Made by a program: the position numbers and the translations under genes. Shown piece after piece: positions 34,382-44,008 of a stretch of 64,000 nucleotides of DNA. Each line of letters opens with the position of its first letter. Position 1 is the stretch's first letter. This DNA is from Profundicola chukchiensis (GTDB lineage: Bacteria; Bacteroidota; Bacteroidia; Flavobacteriales; Weeksellaceae). The stretch lies in contig NZ_JANAIE010000001.1 of assembly GCF_029664245.1 (NCBI RefSeq), positions 1 through 64,000 on the forward strand. The letters are read 5' to 3'. A model generated the notes under the pieces. That model ran no database searches. It saw only the letters and a program-made list of their open reading frames with translations, and was not told the origin of the DNA.

Positions 34382-35359
34382 TTGCACGAAAGATTAATCG
34401 AACTCAAAGATATTAATATTCAAGATTTTTATGGAAGTCAAAATAAGAACCTTGAATATATTACTTCACACTTTCCTAAACTTAAAATCGTTGCGCGCGG
34501 TAGAAATGTTGCAGCGGTTGGTAGTACTGAAGAATTAGACGTTTTTCAGGAGAAAGTAGAAGAAATCATCCAGCATATTCAACATTATAATCGTTTAAAT
34601 CAAACTGATTTAGATTTAATATTATTGGAAAACGCTCCCAAAAAGATGAATCCCAAAGATGAAGTCTTAGTGCATGGCGTAAGCGGAATTTTAGTCAAAG
34701 CCATTACACCCAACCAACGAAAAATGGTGGATGAAATGGCGAAGAATGACATGATGTTCGCCACTGGTCCTGCCGGTACCGGAAAAACCTACACCAGTGT
34801 TGCTCTTGCGGTTAGAGCTTTAAAAAACAAAGAAGTTAAAAGAATTGTTTTAACTCGACCTGCTGTAGAAGCTGGAGAAAGTTTAGGCTTTTTACCTGGT
34901 GATTTAAAGGAAAAACTAGATCCTTACCTACAACCTTTATATGACGCTTTGCGTGACATGATTCATTATGAGAAATTAGAAAACTACATAGAGCGTGGCG
35001 TTATCGAAGTGGCTCCATTGGCTTTTATGCGTGGTAGAACTTTGGATAATGCTTTTGTTATCTTAGATGAAGCTCAAAACACAACACACTCTCAAATGAA
35101 AATGTTCTTAACCCGAATGGGAAAAAGAGCTAAGTTCATTATCACAGGAGATCCTGGACAAGTTGATTTACCACCAAGACAAAAATCTGGCTTAATCGAA
35201 GCTATGCACATCCTAAAAGATGTAAACGATATCTCTTTTGTTCATTTAGATGGGAAAGATGTTGTTCGACACAAATTAGTGAAGAAGATTATCGATGCTT
35301 ATGATGAGGAAGATGGAAGAACGCATCAACCAAAACAGCAACCTACTATCACCAAATAA
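34382..35359 (+). CDS. phoH: PhoH family ATPase
   Basis: This 325-aa protein of the PhoH/PhoL family is a cytosolic ATPase with RNA-helicase-like features linked to phosphate stress and RNA metabolism. An N-terminal KH-like region (LKIVARGRNVAAVGSTEELDVFQEKV) precedes the PhoH domain, with TPNQRKMVDEMAKNDMMFATGPAGTGKTYTSVALA (Walker A about residues 133-140), RPAVEAGESLGFLPGDLKEKLDPYLQPLYDAL and VILDEAQNTTHSQMKMFLTRMG (Walker B). The start is TTG: an in-frame TAA at 34367-34369 excludes longer forms, and MHERLIELKDIN matches the family N-terminus. Confidence 0.94.
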   Translation: MHERLIELKDINIQDFYGSQNKNLEYITSHFPKLKIVARGRNVAAVGSTEELDVFQEKVEEIIQHIQHYNRLNQTDLDLILLENAPKKMNPKDEVLVHGVSGILVKAITPNQRKMVDEMAKNDMMFATGPAGTGKTYTSVALAVRALKNKEVKRIVLTRPAVEAGESLGFLPGDLKEKLDPYLQPLYDALRDMIHYEKLENYIERGVIEVAPLAFMRGRTLDNAFVILDEAQNTTHSQMKMFLTRMGKRAKFIITGDPGQVDLPPRQKSGLIEAMHILKDVNDISFVHLDGKDVVRHKLVKKIIDAYDEEDGRTHQPKQQPTITK

Positions 35360-36983
35360 AGTGATTTCAAAAACCACCTACATTGTTCTCTACTTACTTT
35401 TAGGCGTAGCACTTGGCTATGGCCTTATGTTGCCTTTAATGGAAAACGACAGTGCGCAACATGCCACCATGGCTATGCAAATGGCACAGTCTAATCATTA
35501 TTGGGAAATACTAAAAGGTGGTGGAGATTATTTAGACAAACCTCATATGCACTTTTGGTTATCGGCTTTTAGCTTCGAGCTTTTTGGCTACGAAGTTTGG
35601 GCCTATCGCCTACCCGCTTTGGTGTTGACGCTTTTGGCTGGTTTTGGAACTTTTAAGTTAGCAGATTTACTGTATCAAAATAAAAATACAGCTCGTCTTA
35701 GCGCTTTAATGTTTTTGACAGCCCAAGCGATTATACTGAGTCTACACGACGTTAGAACTGATGCTGTTTTAACTTCCTTCACGATTTTGGCTATTTGGCA
35801 ATGGACTTATTTCTTGAAGAAAAAAGCTTTGCTAGGCGCTATTTTGGGAGGACTTTTCACAGCTTTCGCCTATTCAACCAAAGGAATTATAGCCATTGCA
35901 GTGATTGGAGCTTTTCTGTTTTTCATGGTGTTGTACAAAAACTATTGGCAACGTCTTTTAAGCTGGAAATTAGCTCTAGGTTTAGTTGCTTTCATATTGG
36001 GTTCAACTCCGATGCTTTATGCTTATTATTTGCAATTCGGCATGGAAGGAATAGAATTCATCACCTATGGACAAGCGACCGGCCGTTTTAGTGGCGAGGA
36101 CTTTGGTGGCGCAAGTAAAAACGATTATTTTTTCTATTTCCACACCTTATTATGGGCGTTTTTACCATGGAGTTTATGGTTTTATATGTCCTCATATCTC
36201 AAGATTAAAAACTGGAACAAACCCAAGTGGGTTGAAGTTTCAAGTTTGGGAGCTACCTTGCTTTTTATTGTTGCTATGAATTTCTCTCAATTCAAGCTTC
36301 CGCATTATTTGAATATCGTTTTCCCATTAATGGCCATATTCACAGCGAGTTCGATTGTTGAGATTTTTCAAAATTATAGAAGTAGAATCCCTAAAGCTTT
36401 TCAAATTACACAATATAGCATTGCGGCTTTAGGCTTAGTTTTATTAGCGTTTTTAGGTTTAATTGCTTTTCCTCTTGAAAGTATTCCAGTAATTGGAATT
36501 TTACTTTTAACTCTTCTTCTATTGATCGTATTATTTATTAGAAGCAACACAAGATTAGAGCGCACCGTTGTAGTAAGTGCCGGTTTTATTTTATTTACTA
36601 ATATTTATTTAAACACAACTTTTTACCCACAACTCATCGAATATCAAGCTGGTGAAAAACTAGGTAAAGTTGCTGCTAGAAATGAAATTAAAGCTAAGGA
36701 TCTATATATGATCGATGGTCAATATAGCTGGGCGATGGACTGGCATATTCAAGGGACTACGCAGAAAACAAGTTTGATGGAGCTTCGTAGCAAAACAGAA
36801 CCATTTTGGGTGATGGTTTATGATAAACACCCAAATGACATTAAAGCCGCCAATTGGTCTATCGGCAAATCATATCGTGTAGATAATTATAGAATTACAA
36901 GATTAAACAAAGATTTCATCAATCCATTATCCCGTCCCGAAGTCTTAAGCGATGCTTGGCTAATTCAATTTATTCCTGAATAA
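35313..36983 (+). CDS. GT39 (ArnT/PMT-like) membrane glycosyltransferase
   Basis: This 556-aa polyprenyl-phosphate-sugar-dependent glycosyltransferase has about 12 helices. The first periplasmic loop holds the acidic catalytic motif (LPLMENDSAQHATMAMQM), then GGDYLDKPHMHFWLSAFSFELFG and YRLPALV, typical of GT39/ArnT proteins that add a sugar to lipid A or a protein. The acceptor is unknown. The frame is open from 35295; I chose ATG 35313 (MEERINQNS), which overlaps phoH by 47 bp. Starts at 35295, 35301 and 35304 are also possible. Confidence 0.85.
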   Translation: MEERINQNSNLLSPNKVISKTTYIVLYLLLGVALGYGLMLPLMENDSAQHATMAMQMAQSNHYWEILKGGGDYLDKPHMHFWLSAFSFELFGYEVWAYRLPALVLTLLAGFGTFKLADLLYQNKNTARLSALMFLTAQAIILSLHDVRTDAVLTSFTILAIWQWTYFLKKKALLGAILGGLFTAFAYSTKGIIAIAVIGAFLFFMVLYKNYWQRLLSWKLALGLVAFILGSTPMLYAYYLQFGMEGIEFITYGQATGRFSGEDFGGASKNDYFFYFHTLLWAFLPWSLWFYMSSYLKIKNWNKPKWVEVSSLGATLLFIVAMNFSQFKLPHYLNIVFPLMAIFTASSIVEIFQNYRSRIPKAFQITQYSIAALGLVLLAFLGLIAFPLESIPVIGILLLTLLLLIVLFIRSNTRLERTVVVSAGFILFTNIYLNTTFYPQLIEYQAGEKLGKVAARNEIKAKDLYMIDGQYSWAMDWHIQGTTQKTSLMELRSKTEPFWVMVYDKHPNDIKAANWSIGKSYRVDNYRITRLNKDFINPLSRPEVLSDAWLIQFIPE

Positions 36984-37058
36984 ACGAATGCATTCGGCCT
37001 TAAAAATCATTAAAAAATAAATTTCACAAGATTTATAGTCGGCCTAGTGTAGTTTCCT

Positions 37059-37088
37059 TTTGGCTTAATAGGAATGTCAGTATATTTG
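37059..37088 (+). promoter_or_regulatory. Promoter of the ABC-F gene
   Basis: TTTG (37059-37062), an 18-bp spacer and TATATTTG (37081-37088). The ATG follows only 4 bp later, which implies a leaderless transcript. Confidence 0.7.
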
Positions 37089-37092
37089 CCAA

Positions 37093-38979
37093 ATGTTACA
37101 AGCACAAAAAGTTGGAGTTCATTTTGCGGGAAATTATCTATTCGATAATGTTTCTTTTAGAATTAATAAAGGAGATAGAATTGGTTTGGCCGGAAAAAAT
37201 GGAGCCGGAAAATCAACCTTATTACAAATTTTAGCTAAAGCTCAACCTGCCACCGAAGGAGATGTGGTACACGAAGGTGAGGTTAGCGTTGGTTATCTTT
37301 CTCAAGATATTGATTTTGAAGAAGGTCGCACGATTTGGGATGAAGCTTCACAGGCTTATGTTGAGTTAAATAAAATTCAAGCAAGAATAGATGAAATCAA
37401 TCATCAGCTAAGTACGCGCACAGATTACGAAAGCGATGAGTACAGCAAATTGATTGAAGACATCAGCCATTACACCGATCGATTCACTGTTTTGGGTGGA
37501 TATAGTAAGGATGCGGACATGGAAAAAGTGCTAAAAGGCTTAGGCTTTAAGGAATCTGATTTCCCTCGTCTTACTTCTGAGTTTTCAGGAGGTTGGAGAA
37601 TGCGTGTTGAATTGGCAAAATTATTACTTAAGCATCATGATATTTTACTTCTTGATGAGCCAACTAACCACTTGGACATAGATTCCATTGTTTGGTTAGA
37701 GGAATTTTTAAGTGGCTATCCTGGAGCAGTAGTGTTGGTTTCTCACGATAAGTTATTCTTAGATAACATTACCAACAGAACCCTTGAAATCGCCAACAAA
37801 CAAGTGCATGATTACAAAGCGAACTATTCTAAATATCTCCAATTGCGTGAAGAAAGAAGAGAAAAGTTAGAATCTGCGAAAAAGAATCAAGAAAACTACA
37901 TTAAACACACCGAACAACTGATCGATAAGTTTAGAGCGAAGGCATCTAAAGCTTCTACAGCTAAGTCTTTGCAGAAAAAACTTAACCGAATGGAGGTGAT
38001 TGAAGTTGAGAACGAAGATGTTCACTCTATGAATATCAGGTTTGCGCCATCACAACGTTCGGGTAAAGTGATTTTCACTTTAGAGGATGTTTCTAAATCA
38101 TTTGGTGATAACACAATTTTCTCTGGCGTTAACTTAGAAGTAGTACGTGGTGAAAAAGTAGCATTCGTGGGACAAAACGGACAAGGTAAAACAACTTTGG
38201 CGCGTTGTATTGTAGGAGAACTCGATTATGAGGGAAAAATTCAACATGGACATAATGTTGAAGTAGGTTATTTTGCTCAAAATCAACATCATGTTCTTAA
38301 AGACGAAAGAACAGTCCTAGAAGAGGCAGAATATGCTGCAACCGAACAAACTAGACTTAAGGTTCGTGATATCTTAGGTGCATTCTTATTCAGTGGAGAG
38401 GCTGCAGAAAAGAAAGTGAAGGTTTTATCCGGAGGGGAGAGAAACCGTTTGGCATTAGCTAAATTACTTCTACATCCATCGAACGTGTTGATTATGGATG
38501 AGCCGACTAACCACTTAGACATTCAATCAAAGGAAATCTTGAAAAATGCTTTAAACAGCTACGAAGGAACTTTGATTTTGGTTTCTCACGATAGAGAATT
38601 CTTATCTGGTTTAGCTCAGAAAATCGTTGAATTTAAAGATGGAGAAGTAAAAGAATTTTTAGGAGGCATCGACGATTACTTAGTTTATCGCAAAGCAGAA
38701 AACATGCGAGAAATTGAGAAGGTTGAAAAGACTAAAGCTGCTCCAGTTCCTAAAGAAGCTCCTAAAACTCAAACCGATGAAGCTGAGATTAAAAAAATTA
38801 AAAATAAAATTAGTCAAGTTGAATCAGAGATTACTGAGATAGAAACGGAGATGGAAAAAATGGAGAAATCATTTGCAGAACATAACCCAAGCGAGGAGGA
38901 ATTAGCTAAATACGCTGAGCTACAAGAGTCTCTAGAAGATAAAATGCAAACTTGGGAAGAACTTGCTGCTCAAGTTTAA
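37093..38979 (+). CDS. ABC-F family ATPase (translation factor type)
   Basis: This 628-aa soluble protein has two ABC cassettes and no membrane part. Cassette 1 has GKNGAGKSTL (about 35-44), a FSGGWRMRVELAKLL signature and LLLDEPTNHLDIDS. The linker (about 240-315) is Lys/Arg/Glu-rich. Cassette 2 has GQNGQGKTTL, LSGGERNRLALAKLLL and MDEPTNHLDIQS. The Asp-Glu-Pro-Thr-Asn-His-Leu-Asp motifs are diagnostic of ABC-F proteins acting at the ribosomal E site. The C-terminal ~65 residues form a coiled coil (IKKIKNKISQVESEITEIETEMEKMEK), as in Uup-type members. Confidence 0.94.
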   Translation: MLQAQKVGVHFAGNYLFDNVSFRINKGDRIGLAGKNGAGKSTLLQILAKAQPATEGDVVHEGEVSVGYLSQDIDFEEGRTIWDEASQAYVELNKIQARIDEINHQLSTRTDYESDEYSKLIEDISHYTDRFTVLGGYSKDADMEKVLKGLGFKESDFPRLTSEFSGGWRMRVELAKLLLKHHDILLLDEPTNHLDIDSIVWLEEFLSGYPGAVVLVSHDKLFLDNITNRTLEIANKQVHDYKANYSKYLQLREERREKLESAKKNQENYIKHTEQLIDKFRAKASKASTAKSLQKKLNRMEVIEVENEDVHSMNIRFAPSQRSGKVIFTLEDVSKSFGDNTIFSGVNLEVVRGEKVAFVGQNGQGKTTLARCIVGELDYEGKIQHGHNVEVGYFAQNQHHVLKDERTVLEEAEYAATEQTRLKVRDILGAFLFSGEAAEKKVKVLSGGERNRLALAKLLLHPSNVLIMDEPTNHLDIQSKEILKNALNSYEGTLILVSHDREFLSGLAQKIVEFKDGEVKEFLGGIDDYLVYRKAENMREIEKVEKTKAAPVPKEAPKTQTDEAEIKKIKNKISQVESEITEIETEMEKMEKSFAEHNPSEEELAKYAELQESLEDKMQTWEELAAQV

Positions 38980-39054
38980 AACCTTAAAAACTAATACTTT
39001 AAATCAAAAAATTGCTTTTCTCTAGTTTTATGGGAATAAATCAAGTAAACTCAT

Positions 39055-39091
39055 TAAATTTGTGTTAAGCGTGGTTGAGCCCACAACTTAA
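39055..39091 (+). promoter_or_regulatory. -7 box (TAAATTTG) and leader hairpin of the TerB-like gene
   Basis: TAAATTTG at 39055-39062 is followed in the leader by an interrupted hairpin, TTAAG-GTGG (39065-39074) against CCAC-CTTAA (39081-39091), 11 bp before the ATG. Confidence 0.4.
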
Positions 39092-39102
39092 ATTTCAATC
39101 AT

Positions 39103-39477
39103 ATGAAGAAATCAAATAAAATCATTGCTGGCTATCACTTGTTGACGATGTTGGCAACTGCAGAAGGACATTTAGACGCTAAAAGCGATGATGTGATTCG
39201 TGAGTACTTATCTGTTGAGTCATTAATTCGACTTAATCTAGATGATGAATTAGATCAAATCATCACCTTAACTGAGTCTAGTTTCGATGAGCATTTTGCT
39301 AATAAAGCTCGTGATTTTTATGATGATTCATCTTATGAGGAAAGAGAAGAATTTATATTATTTGCTAAAGATTTAATTCGTGCAGATGATGAGATTACCG
39401 ACGAAGAAAACTCTTTATATAGACTATTATTAAAGACTTGGCGTAGCAGAGAAGAGGAATTAAAAGCAAATTCATAA
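39103..39477 (+). CDS. TerB-like protein
   Basis: This 124-aa, mainly helical acidic protein of the tellurite-resistance TerB/co-chaperone DjlA N-terminal superfamily carries the repeated pattern of acidic metal-binding-like helices (MLATAEGHLDAKSDDVIREYL; FAKDLIRADDEITDEENSLYRLLLKTW). The two EGHLDxxE/ADDEITxEE motifs are the diagnostic feature. Its exact role is unknown. It ends 2 bp before coaD, so the two are almost surely co-transcribed. Confidence 0.75.
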   Translation: MKKSNKIIAGYHLLTMLATAEGHLDAKSDDVIREYLSVESLIRLNLDDELDQIITLTESSFDEHFANKARDFYDDSSYEEREEFILFAKDLIRADDEITDEENSLYRLLLKTWRSREEELKANS

Positions 39478-39479
39478 GC

Positions 39480-39947
39480 ATGGAAAGAATTGCCGTATTC
39501 CCAGGATCTTTTGACCCTATCACTTTAGGACACCAAGACATTATAGAAAGAGCTTTACCGCTTTTTGATAAAATCATTGTGGCTATCGGTCATAATGCAT
39601 CAAAAAAATACATGTTTACTCTTGAGCAAAGAATTGAGTTTTTAGAGAAAACCTTTGCTTCTCACGATAAAGTTGAAGTTGATACTTACAAAGGATTGAC
39701 TGTAGACTATGTGATGTCTAAAAATGCTCAATTTATCTTAAGAGGTTTGAGAAACCCTGCCGATTTTGAGTTTGAGAAAGCCATTGCTCACACCAATCGA
39801 GCTATGACAAATAAAGAGATTGAGACTGTATTTTTACTTACCTCATCAGGTAAATCCTACATCAGTTCAAGTATTGTGCGTGATGTAATGCGCAATGGAG
39901 GTGATTACACCATGTTAGTTCCAGATACGGTTAGATATCCTTTTTAA
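39480..39947 (+). CDS. coaD: Phosphopantetheine adenylyltransferase
   Basis: CoaD (155 aa) makes dephospho-CoA from 4'-phosphopantetheine and ATP, the penultimate step of coenzyme A synthesis. The nucleotidyltransferase motif [16 protein letters not shown] (T/HxGH type, residues about 6-21) and the C-terminal [13 protein letters not shown] (ISSS motif) are clear, as is [13 protein letters not shown]. Length is typical. It overlaps the end of the convergent rnhB gene by 17 bp. Confidence 0.96.
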   Translation: MERIAVFPGSFDPITLGHQDIIERALPLFDKIIVAIGHNASKKYMFTLEQRIEFLEKTFASHDKVEVDTYKGLTVDYVMSKNAQFILRGLRNPADFEFEKAIAHTNRAMTNKEIETVFLLTSSGKSYISSSIVRDVMRNGGDYTMLVPDTVRYPF

Positions 39948-40539
39948 ATTCGATTTCGATTTGAGGGGAAATTAAATTAAAACTCATGCGATGATATTTG
40001 CATGGGCCATTTTCTTTGATTCCTAATCTGTGTGCTTTGGTAGGGTAACCCTTGTTTTTATCCCATTGATAATATGGGAATTCCTCGTGAATCTCTTTCA
40101 TATAATCATCTCGATAAGTTTTAGCCAAAACAGATGCTGCTGCAATATTTAAATATTTTGCATCGCCTTTCACCACACACTGATGTTTTACTCTTTTATA
40201 AGGTGTAAAACGATTGCCATCAACCGCAATAAAATCAGGCGAAAGTCTTAAGCCATCTAGGGCTCGGTGCATGGCCAAGAAACTTGCATTTAAAATATTG
40301 ATTTCATCAATTTCTTCGGGAGAAACATATCCCACCGCCCAACAAACAGCTTCGTGCTCAATTCTAGTGCGTAATTCATAACGCTGTTTCTCGCTCAATT
40401 GCTTAGAATCATTGAGCTCACCTGGATTAAAATCATGTGCTAATATCACCGCAGCAGCGACCACAGGCCCCGCTAAACATCCGCGTCCTGCCTCATCGCA
40501 TCCGGCTTCTAAAAATTCAGTCTGAAAGGTGAGTTGCAT
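39931..40539 (-). CDS. rnhB: Ribonuclease HII
   Basis: RNase HII (202 aa) cuts RNA in RNA:DNA hybrids and at single ribonucleotides in DNA. The active-site Asp-Glu of [18 protein letters not shown] is D15/E16. Further conserved segments are [23 protein letters not shown] and [23 protein letters not shown] (Asp and Lys). The C-terminus ([23 protein letters not shown]) is typical. Tail-to-tail with coaD, overlapping by 17 bp with no terminator between. Confidence 0.96.
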   Translation of the reverse strand: MQLTFQTEFLEAGCDEAGRGCLAGPVVAAAVILAHDFNPGELNDSKQLSEKQRYELRTRIEHEAVCWAVGYVSPEEIDEINILNASFLAMHRALDGLRLSPDFIAVDGNRFTPYKRVKHQCVVKGDAKYLNIAAASVLAKTYRDDYMKEIHEEFPYYQWDKNKGYPTKAHRLGIKENGPCKYHRMSFNLISPQIEIEFKKDI

Positions 40540-40614
40540 ATGGGCGCAAGTTAAGAATTATTTAAAAATTAAAAATCCCTAGCTTATATGAATGGAGCTT
40601 AAATAAAGTTATGA

Positions 40615-41340
40615 TTAAGGTTGTAAGCTTTTGTTCTCTAAACGTTTTGCGCTTTCTGTAATTAAATCTGCATTTTCTAAGGTCCAATCTCTAGCCATAA
40701 GAAGTTCTTTTAATACCAACTCAATTTGCTCAGCAGCAGTTTGAGGTAAATGACTCTTCATAGCGGCAATTCTGATCTGATTTTTTCCTTCTCTCTGAAT
40801 ATTAGCTAAATCTTCTTTACTAAAAAGATTATAAAACTGCTCCTCTATGTTATAATACTCATAATCTGTATCCAAGGAAAGTAATTCAGGCTCTGGAAAA
40901 TGAATTAATTTTATTTTCTTGTTGTCTTCGTCTATTTCCCATTTAGCTTTAGCAAAGTCATAGCCTAAGTGAACCTTACCTTTGATAATAACCAAAGCTT
41001 TTTTAGTAGAAGGAATAAATTTAAACAATTTAGAAGTTTCCTTATAGTCGTAAATCTCGTTGAAGTGACCTTCTGCAGTTACAATTTTAAACACCTTTTG
41101 CATGCTCTCCATCACCGTGTGTGAAGATTCTGTTCTAAGTGTTGGGGCTGCATCTTTTCTATCTTTATTAAGAATGATTACCAACAATGCTCCTAAAATC
41201 AACCCGAGAATTAAAAACGCCACCATCAAAAGTGTTGGGTCTTGATTTTTTTGAAGATTATAAACAATATACGCGATGTCTACTAGCAAGAAAAAGCTCA
41301 GTGTCCAAAGCGCAGCACGGTGTTTTAAAAATCCTAACAT
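40615..41340 (-). CDS. DUF4230 domain-containing membrane-anchored protein
   Basis: This 241-aa protein has two N-terminal membrane helices (about 10-30 and 38-60), then a DUF4230 domain: VFKIVTAEGHFNEIYDYKETSKLFKFIPSTKKALVIIKGKVHLGYDFAKAKWEID, then LIHFPEPELLSLDTDYEYYNIEEQFYNLFSKEDL. This domain is widespread in Bacteroidota and its function is unknown. It sits 68 bp downstream of sufS on the same strand and could be read through from the suf operon. Confidence 0.8.
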   Translation of the reverse strand: MLGFLKHRAALWTLSFFLLVDIAYIVYNLQKNQDPTLLMVAFLILGLILGALLVIILNKDRKDAAPTLRTESSHTVMESMQKVFKIVTAEGHFNEIYDYKETSKLFKFIPSTKKALVIIKGKVHLGYDFAKAKWEIDEDNKKIKLIHFPEPELLSLDTDYEYYNIEEQFYNLFSKEDLANIQREGKNQIRIAAMKSHLPQTAAEQIELVLKELLMARDWTLENADLITESAKRLENKSLQP

Positions 41341-41408
41341 TCAATTTATTTTGTTAAAAGATTAACGAAAATCGTTCCATTGTTAAAGATAAGATATCCT
41401 CTAAACTA

Positions 41409-42629
41409 TTAGGCAAGCATTTGAACTGCCATTTTAAGACCTTTAATGAGCTCATCTACTTCTTCTTTGGTATTATAAACCGCAAAACTCGCTCTCACCG
41501 TACCAGGAATCTCAAACTTACTCATGATAGGTTGACAACAATGATGTCCCGTTCTAACCGCAATACCTAATTTATCTAAGATCATTCCTACATCGGATGA
41601 ATGCACTCCTTCTCTTTGAATATTAAAAGAAACAGCTCCCGAACCTGGGGCATCTTTTGCATACACAACAATTTCTGGAATAGTAGCCAGTTGCTCTCTG
41701 GTATATTTAATCAGTTCTTGCTCGTGTTCATAAATAAAATCAATACCGATTTCATTCATAAAATCAACTGCTTTTCCTAAAACTATATTACCAGCAATAT
41801 TAGGCGTTCCTGCTTCAAACTTAAAGGGTAAACCAGCATAAGTGGATTTCTCCATGCTCACCGTATCGATCATCTCTCCTCCTCCGCGATAGGGATTGAG
41901 CTGATTTAGGATTTCTTCTTTTCCATAAAGAATTCCAGTTCCGGTTGGTCCGTACATCTTATGTCCTGAGAATGCATAAAAATCTGCATCTAAAGCTTGT
42001 ACATCAACTTTCTTATGTGGGATTGCTTGTGCTCCATCTAATAAAACCCAAGCGCCCACAGCATGTGCTCCTGCTATAATATCTTCAACTGGATTAACCA
42101 CTCCTAATGCATTTGATACATGGTTAACTGAAACCAGTTTGGTCTTATCAGATAACAAGTTTTTATAAACTTGCATATCCAATGTTCCATCTTCTTTAAG
42201 TGGAATATATTTTAAAATTGCTCCCGATTTCTGACATAGCATTTGCCAAGGAACAATATTAGAGTGATGCTCTAACTCAGAAATTATGATTTCATCACCT
42301 TTTTTAATAATTCCTTCTAATCCTCTTGCAACAAGATTAATTGAATCTGTAGTTCCATAGGTGAAAATTACCTCATAATCATGTTTAGCATTAATAAATG
42401 CCTGAATTTTCTTACGGCTATTTTCCATAGCATCTGTAGCTTCCTGACTTAGCGTATGGATTCCACGATGCACATTGGCGTTGATGCTTGTATAATAATC
42501 TACAATAGCATCATTCACCGATTTCGGGTTCTGCGACGTAGCTCCATTGTCTAAATAAACCAATGGTTTTCCGTTCACCCTGCATTCTAAGATGGGAAAT
42601 TGATTTCTTATGTGAGATACGTCTTTCAT
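41409..42629 (-). CDS. sufS: Cysteine desulfurase SufS
   Basis: SufS (406 aa with this start) is a PLP enzyme that removes sulfur from cysteine for Fe-S cluster assembly. The PLP-binding Lys is in YAFSGHKMYGPTG and the catalytic Cys region is RTGHHCCQPIM near the C-terminus. Group II features (NVHRGIHTLSQEATDAME, YRGGGEMI) are present. The frame is open to 42674, but MKDVSHIRNQFPILE at 42629 fits the family. The upstream part runs through a 13-bp inverted repeat. Third gene of sufC-sufD-sufS. Confidence 0.96.
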   Translation of the reverse strand: MKDVSHIRNQFPILECRVNGKPLVYLDNGATSQNPKSVNDAIVDYYTSINANVHRGIHTLSQEATDAMENSRKKIQAFINAKHDYEVIFTYGTTDSINLVARGLEGIIKKGDEIIISELEHHSNIVPWQMLCQKSGAILKYIPLKEDGTLDMQVYKNLLSDKTKLVSVNHVSNALGVVNPVEDIIAGAHAVGAWVLLDGAQAIPHKKVDVQALDADFYAFSGHKMYGPTGTGILYGKEEILNQLNPYRGGGEMIDTVSMEKSTYAGLPFKFEAGTPNIAGNIVLGKAVDFMNEIGIDFIYEHEQELIKYTREQLATIPEIVVYAKDAPGSGAVSFNIQREGVHSSDVGMILDKLGIAVRTGHHCCQPIMSKFEIPGTVRASFAVYNTKEEVDELIKGLKMAVQMLA

Positions 42630-42646
42630 ATAAAATGATTGTAAAA

Positions 42647-42674
42647 ATGAATAGCTCAAAATTGAGCTATTCAT
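42647..42674 (-). promoter_or_regulatory. 13-bp perfect inverted repeat between sufD and sufS
   Basis: ATGAATAGCTCAA (42647-42659) and TTGAGCTATTCAT (42662-42674) with a 2-bp spacer, 17 bp upstream of the chosen sufS start. In the mRNA it would form an intercistronic hairpin that could affect sufS translation or mRNA ends. Confidence 0.55.
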
Positions 42675-42690
42675 ATGTAATTATTAATTT

Positions 42691-44007
42691 TTAAAAACTT
42701 AAGTCAACGCCCAATTTTTTGGCGATAATGACTGAAATTTTGTTTTTCAATTCTGGGATATCAATTGTTTCCATTACGTCGGCACAGAAAGCAAATAACA
42801 TCATTGCTTTGGCTTCTTTGTCTGGAATACCTCTTGATTTTAAATAGAACATCGCTTCATCATCTAACTGACCTACTGTACAACCATGTGAACATTTCAC
42901 ATCATCTGCGAAAATCTCTAATTGAGGCTTGGTATCTACACCAGCGTTAGGAGATAAAAGAATATTATTGTTTTGCTGGAATGCATCAATTTTCTGTGCA
43001 TCTGCATCAACTAATACTTTCCCGTTGAATACTCCTTTTGAATTATCATTCATTACAGTTCTGTACAACTCATGGCTTTCGCAATTTGGGCTCATGTGCT
43101 CTACAAATGTATGGTGGTCGATCAACTGATCTCCTTCACCTAAGGTAATTGCCTTCAAAATTGAATTACAATTAACTCCATTTTGAATAAAGTTCAAGGA
43201 GTTTCTAGTGATATTTCCTCCTAATGAGAAAGTATGTACGCTAGAAGTTGCATCTCTTTCTTGTGTAGAATAAGTGCTATCTACTAGAGAAGCCGCGAAA
43301 TCATCATTTTGAATTTTATAATAATCCAAGTGGGCGTTTTTACTCACGTGAATCTCAGTCACTGAGTTAGAGAAATTCTCTAAACCATTCAGCGTTTGAT
43401 GTCTTTCGATAATTTTGGCGCTAGAGTTATCTCCTAAAACTACTAAGTTTCTTGGGTGTGAAATCAACTTTTCATCTCCCGTTGTGAAATAAGTAATTTG
43501 AATAGGTCGAGATAAAATCACATTATTTGGAATGTGAATATAAGCTCCGTCTCTTGTATAAGCTGTATTTAAAGCAACAAAATGCTCCTTATTATCAGCG
43601 ATTTTGTTGTAATAATTCTCAATAACTGGCTGATATTTACCTTGTCTCATTGCGCTTGACAAAACACAAATATCTGCTTCGTCGTGCGTTGTAGTTGATA
43701 AATAGCTTGAATAAACACCATTGATGAACACCAAATTATAACTATCGATATTATGTACCATGTACTTTTTAATATCAGAATAGTTTAATGGGATGTCTTT
43801 GGTTTCTGAGAATATTTTATACTCGTCTTTTAAGACTGAACGCATATTGGTGTATTTCCAATCTTCTAATTTAGTCGTTGGAAAACCTAATTGTTCAAAA
43901 TTCTTTATGGCTTCTTCTCTCAACTTTTCCATCACCGTAGGTTGCTTACTGCCTCTACGATCGAATAGAATATGTTCTGAGATAAGTTTTTCTTGTAATT
44001 CTTTCAT
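42691..44007 (-). CDS. sufD: Fe-S cluster assembly scaffold protein SufD
   Basis: SufD (438 aa) forms the SufBC2D scaffold on which Fe-S clusters are built. The beta-helix core has family motifs FPTTKLEDWKYTNMR near the N-terminus and LLSPNAGVDTKPQLEIFADDVKCSHGCTVGQLDDEAMFYLKSRGIP near the C-terminus, with the Cys-His-Gly-Cys segment typical of SufB/SufD. SufB itself has a different N-terminal part, so this is SufD. It begins 1 bp after the sufC stop and is followed by sufS. Confidence 0.95.
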   Translation of the reverse strand: MKELQEKLISEHILFDRRGSKQPTVMEKLREEAIKNFEQLGFPTTKLEDWKYTNMRSVLKDEYKIFSETKDIPLNYSDIKKYMVHNIDSYNLVFINGVYSSYLSTTTHDEADICVLSSAMRQGKYQPVIENYYNKIADNKEHFVALNTAYTRDGAYIHIPNNVILSRPIQITYFTTGDEKLISHPRNLVVLGDNSSAKIIERHQTLNGLENFSNSVTEIHVSKNAHLDYYKIQNDDFAASLVDSTYSTQERDATSSVHTFSLGGNITRNSLNFIQNGVNCNSILKAITLGEGDQLIDHHTFVEHMSPNCESHELYRTVMNDNSKGVFNGKVLVDADAQKIDAFQQNNNILLSPNAGVDTKPQLEIFADDVKCSHGCTVGQLDDEAMFYLKSRGIPDKEAKAMMLFAFCADVMETIDIPELKNKISVIIAKKLGVDLSF

Positions 44008-44008
44008 T